Positions 58,389 through 64,000 of a stretch of 64,000 nt of DNA are shown in pieces (within the stretch, counting starts at the first letter, position 1; every line of letters starts with the position of its first letter). The notes under the pieces are model-generated. The model was not told the origin of the DNA and did no database searches. It saw only the letters and a program-made list of their open reading frames with translations. Position numbers and translations under genes: made by a program. The stretch lies in contig JAKATK010000006.1 in assembly GCA_021827995.1 (NCBI GenBank), positions 1 to 64,000 of the forward strand, written 5' to 3'. This stretch comes from Microcaldota archaeon (GTDB taxonomy: Archaea > Micrarchaeota > Micrarchaeia > Micrarchaeales > Micrarchaeaceae).

Positions 58389-60245
58389 ATGCAGTACCTA
58401 TTCCGCTTCGAGAAGGCGCGACCGTCACAGGACGCGATGCTAGCAGATATATATAACGCGCTTGACAGCGGCAGGGACATACTGGTCAACGCGCCCACAG
58501 GAGTGGGGAAGACCGATGCAGCGCTGGGGGCCGCGCTGACGTGCGCGCTCGAGAACGACCTGCGCGTCATGTTCCTGACGCCGAAGATATCGCAGCACAG
58601 CATAGCGATAGAAGCCGCTAACGGCATAAAACGCAGGTTCGGCCTCGACTTCACACTGGTTGACATGGTGGGCAAGAAGAACTTGTGCACGAACGCAGAA
58701 GTCAACTGCTTTGGCAGCGATTCGTTTTACAGCGCGTGCGAAAGGGTGGTGAAGGCCAAGTCGTGCAGGTTCTTCGAGAAGTACAGGGCCATGGCCGAAG
58801 GCAATCATGATGAGAAGCTGCGCGAGGTTGTGGCGGAGCATGCCGGCGGCGGCCACAACAAGCTGTTCGACGCCTGCTTCGATGCCGGCCTGTGCGCTTA
58901 TGAGGCATCGGCTTACGCGGCAAAGAGGGCGACGGTCGTTATAGGGGACTACCCGCACATACTGAACCCGGGCATAAAGCCGGCGTTCCTGAAGAAGCTG
59001 GCGCGCGACCTGTCAGATACCATAATAATATGGGACGAGGCGCACAACATAGTCAGCACAGCGAGCTCATACCTGAGCAACTCGCTCGGCACCTGGACCA
59101 TCAGGAGGGCGATGGCGGAGCTCTCATTGATTGGGGACAAGACGGACATATCATACCTGGAGTTCGCGCTGTCGAAGCTCGCTTCTGATAAGCTTGGCGC
59201 AATGAAGATGGAGGGCGCTTTCGTCGATATCGGGGAGCTCTCCGGGGTTATAATGGCCAATCTGGACGAGCTCGTTAGGATGTTCCAGGAGCGCGGCCTT
59301 GAGTACTCGCAAAAAACGAAGGCCAAGAGGTCGGCGCTGCTGCACATAGCCAGGTTCCTGAGCGCATGGAACACGGACGATCCGGCGTCCAGGAGGATAA
59401 TAACCGGCAGGGGCAAGACGGCCAGGCTCGCCATCGAGTGTCTCTACCCTGGCAGGGCGCTCTCGGTCTTCGGCGAAGCCTACGGGAATGTCTTCATGAG
59501 CGCCACCTTGCTTCCACTGGAGATGCACGCCAACCTTCTCGGAGTCAAGTCGGCGGACATGCGCAGCTACGCGTCGCCGTTTCCGAGGGCGAACAGGCTG
59601 GCATTCGTAGACGCCAGCGCTACTACAAAATACGAGTGCAGATCCGCGGAGCAGTACGGCCGGATAGCCGATAGGATAACTGCCATAAAGGACGCGGTGC
59701 CAGGTAACGTTGCGGTGTTCTTCCCGAGCTTCGACGTCCTTAAGGGCGTGCACAGGCACATGAAGCGAGGCTCTATTTACGTGCAGAGAAGCGATATTAG
59801 CAGCGCGGAACTCGAGCGTCTGCTCCGCGAGTTCAAGGGTAGCGCAGACTCTCTGCTCTTCGGCGTGATGGGCGGCAGCCTGGGCGAGGGCGTAGACTAT
59901 CCTGGCAACATAATAAAGGGCATTGTCATAGTCGGCATACCGCTGGCTAGGCCAGACATAGCCCTGCGCGCCAGGGTCGAGTACTTCGATGGCCTCTTCC
60001 CGGGCAAGGGGAGCGAATACGTCTACACGACACCTGCAATAGTCAGGGCGCTTCAGGCTGCCGGCAGGGCGGTGAGGAGCGAGAGCGACAGGGCCGTTGT
60101 GGTCTTCCTCGACTCTAGATACAGGTACGGCGTCTACTCGAAGCTGATACGCGACACGATGGGCCTTGTAGACGGCCCGGACTGCACCGGCGCGATAAAG
60201 GAGTTTTGGCGCGACAGCAAGGAGGCCGCCAGGGCGGTAGCCTAG
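58389..60245 (+). CDS. xpd: XPD/Rad3-family DNA helicase
   Basis: 618 residues. Walker A APTGVGKT (35-42), DEAH box IIIWDEAHN (~212-220) and late motifs SLGEGVDYPGN and QAAGRAVRSESD. The cysteines at 100, 117, 126, 163 and 169 fall in the 4Fe-4S insertion, four of them probably ligands. It is a 5'-3' helicase of nucleotide excision repair, as in other archaea. The last four bases overlap the convergent presenilin gene. Confidence 0.93.
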   Translation: MQYLFRFEKARPSQDAMLADIYNALDSGRDILVNAPTGVGKTDAALGAALTCALENDLRVMFLTPKISQHSIAIEAANGIKRRFGLDFTLVDMVGKKNLCTNAEVNCFGSDSFYSACERVVKAKSCRFFEKYRAMAEGNHDEKLREVVAEHAGGGHNKLFDACFDAGLCAYEASAYAAKRATVVIGDYPHILNPGIKPAFLKKLARDLSDTIIIWDEAHNIVSTASSYLSNSLGTWTIRRAMAELSLIGDKTDISYLEFALSKLASDKLGAMKMEGAFVDIGELSGVIMANLDELVRMFQERGLEYSQKTKAKRSALLHIARFLSAWNTDDPASRRIITGRGKTARLAIECLYPGRALSVFGEAYGNVFMSATLLPLEMHANLLGVKSADMRSYASPFPRANRLAFVDASATTKYECRSAEQYGRIADRITAIKDAVPGNVAVFFPSFDVLKGVHRHMKRGSIYVQRSDISSAELERLLREFKGSADSLLFGVMGGSLGEGVDYPGNIIKGIVIVGIPLARPDIALRARVEYFDGLFPGKGSEYVYTTPAIVRALQAAGRAVRSESDRAVVVFLDSRYRYGVYSKLIRDTMGLVDGPDCTGAIKEFWRDSKEAARAVA

Positions 60246-61246
60246 GGTATCAGTAGGTACGCGATTATCGCGATGCCCATGCCCAGGAACAGGGGCGGTA
60301 TGGCCGGCAGGGCGCGCTTGTACTTCCTCAGTATGAACATCGTCAGAATGAGGCCGCCTATCGCGCCTATTATGACGAACATGCTGAGCAGGAAGTTGCC
60401 GGTGGCGTTGACCGCGGATATGGCCACCATGAGTGGCACTGCTAGGTCGCCTGTGCCGAGGTCTATGCGCGCGGCGAGCGGTACCATGTCGCTCTCTATT
60501 ATATGCTTGACTACCGGATTGCTCTTCTTCAGCTGGTTTCTCTCCTTCTTGTACTCCGCCAGGTCCCTCTTGCCGAGCATGTTTTCCGGCACGGCCTCTA
60601 TCTCGCTGACGCTGACAAGGAAGGCCAGGTTCTTGCTCGACGCCGCCTTGGCTATCGTTATCATGTGCTTGGTTATGAACACCGCTATGAAATCGTAGAC
60701 TGCCAGTATCGCGGTGAACACCAACGCTGTCAGGAACGAGAAGCCCAGGCCCAGTATGACGCCGACACCGACGCTCGCTATTATCGCGACCGCGTTCCTA
60801 AGCCTCGGCCACTTGTTCTTGGCTACGACTATGGCTATGCCCCCGAGCAGAGCCGCGAAGAACGGGATTGTAAGGAAGGGGCCGTCGAGGAAGAAGAAGG
60901 CGTTGATCGTAGACAGCACCGTACCGTTGAGCACGGATACTGCGATCAGCAGGAAGAAGAAGACTGACGCGAAAATCGCCACGCCCTCGAAAATCAGGAA
61001 GAACAGGTCTCCGTGCAGGCGCCTGGTTATTAGGATTATTATGAAGGCGAAGGCGACGATGTAGGCTATGAAGTACAGGCCAGTGGCCGCACTGGAAGCC
61101 ACCTGCGCAGGTGCTACGTTAGTAGGCTGTAGCAGCGGCACCTGGGCGTAGACGAGGACTGCAAGGAGAAGGCCTAGGAACTGCACGACCATGAACATCG
61201 CGAGTATCTGCGCCAGCTGCCTGTACTCTATTATCCTTACGACCAA
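60242..61246 (-). CDS. Presenilin-type intramembrane aspartyl protease (archaeal PSH)
   Basis: 334 residues, nine hydrophobic spans. The catalytic aspartates are in VYDFIAVF (YD, D185) and LGTGDLAVP (GxGD, D267), and the PAL motif appears in RALPAIPP near the C-terminus. It is homologous to archaeal PSH, which cleaves proteins within membranes. The start codon is TTG. It begins 18 bases after mcm ends, so the two are co-transcribed. Confidence 0.9.
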   Translation of the reverse strand: MVVRIIEYRQLAQILAMFMVVQFLGLLLAVLVYAQVPLLQPTNVAPAQVASSAATGLYFIAYIVAFAFIIILITRRLHGDLFFLIFEGVAIFASVFFFLLIAVSVLNGTVLSTINAFFFLDGPFLTIPFFAALLGGIAIVVAKNKWPRLRNAVAIIASVGVGVILGLGFSFLTALVFTAILAVYDFIAVFITKHMITIAKAASSKNLAFLVSVSEIEAVPENMLGKRDLAEYKKERNQLKKSNPVVKHIIESDMVPLAARIDLGTGDLAVPLMVAISAVNATGNFLLSMFVIIGAIGGLILTMFILRKYKRALPAIPPLFLGMGIAIIAYLLIP

Positions 61247-61264
61247 TCGATCACTGCGCGGTTG

Positions 61265-64000
61265 CTACTCCCTCTCCCTTGGGGTGGCTATGATGCCTGG
61301 CCTTGGCATGAAGATGTCGCCGGCCTTCTCCAGCTCGCCGATGAGTTTCTCCATCGTCGCGGCGTCTATGCCGGCCCGCTCTGCCTCCTCCTTGACCCTA
61401 GACATCTTGGCCGGCGGCTCCTTGGACTCTAGGTCCTTGACTATGTTCAGTATGACGTTTATCTTGTCTACCTTCTCCTTAGGCATGCCGGTCATGAAGA
61501 TGTCGGCATCGTACCTGCCAGTCCTGTCCACGGCCAGGGTCTTCAGCATGTACTCGCTCAGCGCTATCGCGCGCTCGGCGTCGTGCAGCTCGACGATATC
61601 GGACAGCCTCGTCTTCGCGCTTGCTTCTGCCATCCTGATCAGGCCCTCTATCTGCCTGGGCGTTATCGGCACTGCGCCCTGCTTCTTGCCGGTGCGCCTG
61701 AGCTCTACGTAATAGTCCATTATCCTGTTGGAAGCCTCCTCGCTTAGCCTCGGCATGGCGGTCTTCTTCGACAGCGCTATGTACTTGCGGAGCAGCTCGC
61801 CGTCTATGGGCGGCAGCCCGACCTGGTTGTAGCTCTTCAGTTCGGCGATCATGGCGCCGGCGGCCGCGTGCTGCGTAAGAATGTGCTTGGCTATGCTCTT
61901 GTCCATGCTCTCGTCCATCGTGTCCTTTATAGGGAATATCAGGTCGAACCTGGACAGCAGCGTCGGCGGTATGTCGAACTGCTCAGCCGGGTATACGTTG
62001 GGGTCGAACCTGCCGTACTTGGGGTTCGCGGCCGCTAGGACAGCGGCCTTCGCGTTGAACGTTGCGACTATGCCAGCCTTGGCCACGCTCACCGTCTGGG
62101 ACTCGAGAGCCTCGTGCATGGCTGCCCTGTCCTCGTCGCCTATCTTATCGAACTCGTCTATGCAGTTGTGTATGTACACAAGCGACGCTTCATAGTTGTG
62201 CCACTTGGCCACACTGAGGTCGTAAACGTATCCATCGTATGGCGCTCTCTCCACGCTCACGACAGTCTCCTCTGCCCTGGCCACCATGTGCCGCTTCTGC
62301 TTTATCTCTAGGGTTTTCTCCCTGTTGACCTTGGCGCTGTGCGGTCTAATCAATTCGGTGAGCAACGTTATGTCGCTGCCGGTGACCTGTATTATTGGTA
62401 TCCTGCCATGGACGTCATGTATCCTTGCGCGAACGCCTAGCCTTCTTAGCGCGTACAGCAACACTTTGAGCTCATGGAGCGACTTTGTAGGATGCATGCG
62501 CATTGCTATAATCTTGTTCCCGTTGCGGTTAAAGTCGCCGCCTGTATCAAACACGCCGGCGATGAAAGCGGAGAGCGCCGTGTCGTTGAGCATGAGAATG
62601 TTGTCTATCGATGGGTGCCTAAGGAAGAAGTGTACGCGCTCAACGAAGGTATCGTTGCTCGTCCGCATCTGGTACATCCTGGATACCAAGACATAAGACT
62701 TTCCGCTATGGCCCTCGATTTCGCGAGTCCTGTCCTTTTTATCGTAGAGCGAGAACACGGCAGACTTGCCCATTATGTTGTTTATGATGTCCGTGTTGGC
62801 CCTCGTCTGCGATATGACCACGCTATCGTTCCTTATGTGTCCATCGCCATAAACGCACCCGATGACGTAGGCGTCCGCCTCGGTCACGTCGAGAGTGGCG
62901 ACCGGCCCCGCGACCCTGACCGGAGCCCTCAGCTTGTCGCCGGCCTTTACGTCACTGGCCTTTACCCATAGGTTCTTTACATTGGTCAGCCTCTTGAGCT
63001 TGTGATCCGGGGTGACCTCTAGGCTCAGACCGCTCGCAAAGATGAGTTTGATTATGTCGCCGGAATACGGTCTTCTCAGCAGGGCGAACGCCTGCCTGTG
63101 CAGCATATCTGTCTTTGCCCTCCTGTCGTATATCGTTACGGGCAATGCTGCTTTCTTAGCTTCCATACCATGCTTCGTCTGGTAAACAGCGCCACTGAGC
63201 TCATTCCAGAGACTGCCTGCAGTGATAAGGCGCTGGCCATCATATATCTCCGTATTTTCTGTTATGCAGACAATCCCGCCGGATCCCAAAACCAGGGCTC
63301 CGGCCTTTAACGTCCAGCCGCCCTCGGAGAAGTCATCGCGCTCTGCCACGGCCGTCATGCCGCCTCCGGTAACGGACTTGCCGCTGACGTATATGCCCTT
63401 GGGCACGAGCCTCGCAACGGCCTGGAGTATCCTCGTCTTCGCGCTGCCGGGATCGCCTATCAGCAGTATGTGCATGTCGCTCCTTATTGGGCCGCCGTCC
63501 ACAAGCGTCTTGCCCGGAGTGCCGCCGAAGAGCTGCAGGGCTACCGCCTGCTTTATCTCGTCATACCCGTATATCGACGGTGCTATCGAGTTGGCTATCT
63601 TCTCGAATATCTTCGGGTCCTTGGCCAGCTCCTTTATGAGCCTCGCATCGTCATCGCTTATGTAGAGCTCGGCGAACTCCTTCTGCTTCGGCACTATCGA
63701 GACGGTCTCGAGGAACATCGTGTTCTCGTTCTGCTCTAGCTTGCCCCTGGCGTTCCTGCGCGGCCTTATGCGGAGTATGCCGGTGAGCCCTACCCTGTCG
63801 CCAGGTATGACGGTGTTGACCAGGTCGTCCTCGAGCCAGACCTCGAACTGCTGCGTCGGGGAGTTGCCCCTCAGCCTCTCGAGCGGATCCTGCACGGCTA
63901 TCTTCTGCAGGTTTATGTACTTTGACTTCTCGACAGAACTCTTGAGCGAGCGCCTGTGGCACTGCGGGCACAGTTCCGGGATTTCTTCCTTGCCGACCCT
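61265..64000 (-). CDS. mcm: MCM replicative helicase, 5' end cut by the window, with intein
   Basis: The frame is open to the window edge and contains the zinc finger CPQCHRR just inside it. The visible extein has the OB-type N-domain (PGDRVGLTGIL), Walker A GDPGSAKT, Walker B CIDEFDKIGDED (interrupted by the intein), sensor AAANPKYGRFDP and arginine finger LSRFDLIF, then a C-terminal winged helix. MCM unwinds DNA at forks with the PCNA and PolB encoded here. The intein separates GGIV from CIDEF, the conserved Walker B site. The presenilin gene follows. Confidence 0.95.
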   Translation of the reverse strand, partial: RVGKEEIPELCPQCHRRSLKSSVEKSKYINLQKIAVQDPLERLRGNSPTQQFEVWLEDDLVNTVIPGDRVGLTGILRIRPRRNARGKLEQNENTMFLETVSIVPKQKEFAELYISDDDARLIKELAKDPKIFEKIANSIAPSIYGYDEIKQAVALQLFGGTPGKTLVDGGPIRSDMHILLIGDPGSAKTRILQAVARLVPKGIYVSGKSVTGGGMTAVAERDDFSEGGWTLKAGALVLGSGGIVCITENTEIYDGQRLITAGSLWNELSGAVYQTKHGMEAKKAALPVTIYDRRAKTDMLHRQAFALLRRPYSGDIIKLIFASGLSLEVTPDHKLKRLTNVKNLWVKASDVKAGDKLRAPVRVAGPVATLDVTEADAYVIGCVYGDGHIRNDSVVISQTRANTDIINNIMGKSAVFSLYDKKDRTREIEGHSGKSYVLVSRMYQMRTSNDTFVERVHFFLRHPSIDNILMLNDTALSAFIAGVFDTGGDFNRNGNKIIAMRMHPTKSLHELKVLLYALRRLGVRARIHDVHGRIPIIQVTGSDITLLTELIRPHSAKVNREKTLEIKQKRHMVARAEETVVSVERAPYDGYVYDLSVAKWHNYEASLVYIHNCIDEFDKIGDEDRAAMHEALESQTVSVAKAGIVATFNAKAAVLAAANPKYGRFDPNVYPAEQFDIPPTLLSRFDLIFPIKDTMDESMDKSIAKHILTQHAAAGAMIAELKSYNQVGLPPIDGELLRKYIALSKKTAMPRLSEEASNRIMDYYVELRRTGKKQGAVPITPRQIEGLIRMAEASAKTRLSDIVELHDAERAIALSEYMLKTLAVDRTGRYDADIFMTGMPKEKVDKINVILNIVKDLESKEPPAKMSRVKEEAERAGIDAATMEKLIGELEKAGDIFMPRPGIIATPRERE
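62165..63268 (-). other. MCM intein, 368 residues, with LAGLIDADG endonuclease domain
   Basis: It begins at Cys1 (CITENTEIYDG) and ends YIHN before the extein cysteine (C+1). Splicing block B is EVTPDHKL (T-x2-H) and the C-terminal block is YVYDLSVAKWHNYEA. The endonuclease core has VIGCVYGDG with D at position 8 of the LAGLIDADG motif and IAGVFDTGG in which the second catalytic acid is glycine. Inserting in the MCM Walker B site is a recurrent homing position. Splicing must occur for MCM to work. Confidence 0.9.

Noticed and set aside
61265-63895. MCM starting at 63895
   Set aside because: The frame continues to the window edge and includes the conserved zinc finger CPQCHRR, so the gene is partial, not short.

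Overview
The window is archaeal chromosome. It carries a PCNA clamp, a family-B DNA polymerase, an MCM helicase, an archaeal histone, an archaeal RNA polymerase and ribosomal protein operon (rpoD, L18e, L13, S9, rpoN, S2), an Rpp21-type RNase P protein, an XPD helicase and a presenilin-type protease. Most of it is GC-rich, with AT-rich TATA boxes about 23-27 bases upstream of many start codons (leaderless transcripts). The other starts are preceded by GGTG plus roughly five to nine bases. Small compact genes, an interrupted tRNA, an intein and GatCAB suggest a small-genome DPANN lineage such as Micrarchaeota. That placement is inference; no 16S rRNA is present.

Layout. 0.2-3.8 kb: tRNA-Pro(CGG), a primase large subunit with an unusual C-terminus, a small zinc protein, pyruvate kinase and NAD kinase. 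4-11.3 kb: PCNA, MscS channel, CDGSH protein, RNase P protein 4, a PfpI-like protein, small regulators, a Cas4-like nuclease, succinyl-CoA synthetase and a glycosyltransferase. 12-14.2 kb: a bacterial-style folate block (folE, then folM-like, folB, folK) fired in both directions from one palindromic TATA box. 14.2-21 kb: DUF1634/TauE pair, a beta-repeat plus transglutaminase protein, methionine aminopeptidase and DNA polymerase B. 21.8-24.8 kb is accessory: an ankyrin protein, broken remnants, an AT-rich membrane protein and a compact RNase P RNA recognised here from its P4 helix. 24.8-29.1 kb: phosphoglycerate mutase family protein, histone, S-adenosylhomocysteinase and a class-III aminotransferase. 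29.4-32.5 kb: a large secreted, membrane-anchored repeat protein.

32.7-39.7 kb: YHS protein, endonuclease III, PHP hydrolase, glycosyltransferase, two paralogous single-membrane-span proteins and gatCAB. 39.7-44.2 kb is a transposon graveyard (IS110 nested in a second element, and an IS4/IS1634-like element broken by a stop and a frameshift) that brackets a very AT-rich FkbM methyltransferase. 44.4-50 kb: a polysaccharide flippase, then a tight five-gene operon that looks like a VirB4 secretion or conjugation motor split into separate proteins, two with membrane anchors. Its small fourth protein resembles the C-terminal domain of the motor. This is the best candidate for an undescribed system.

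50-54.9 kb: thpR, a hypothetical, then the transcription/translation operon with tRNA-Leu(GAG) and a tRNA-Pro(GGG) whose T-loop is interrupted by about 34 nt. 54.9-58.1 kb: surface glycosylation genes. 58.4-64 kb: XPD helicase, presenilin homologue and MCM with a 368-residue intein; mcm runs off the right edge.
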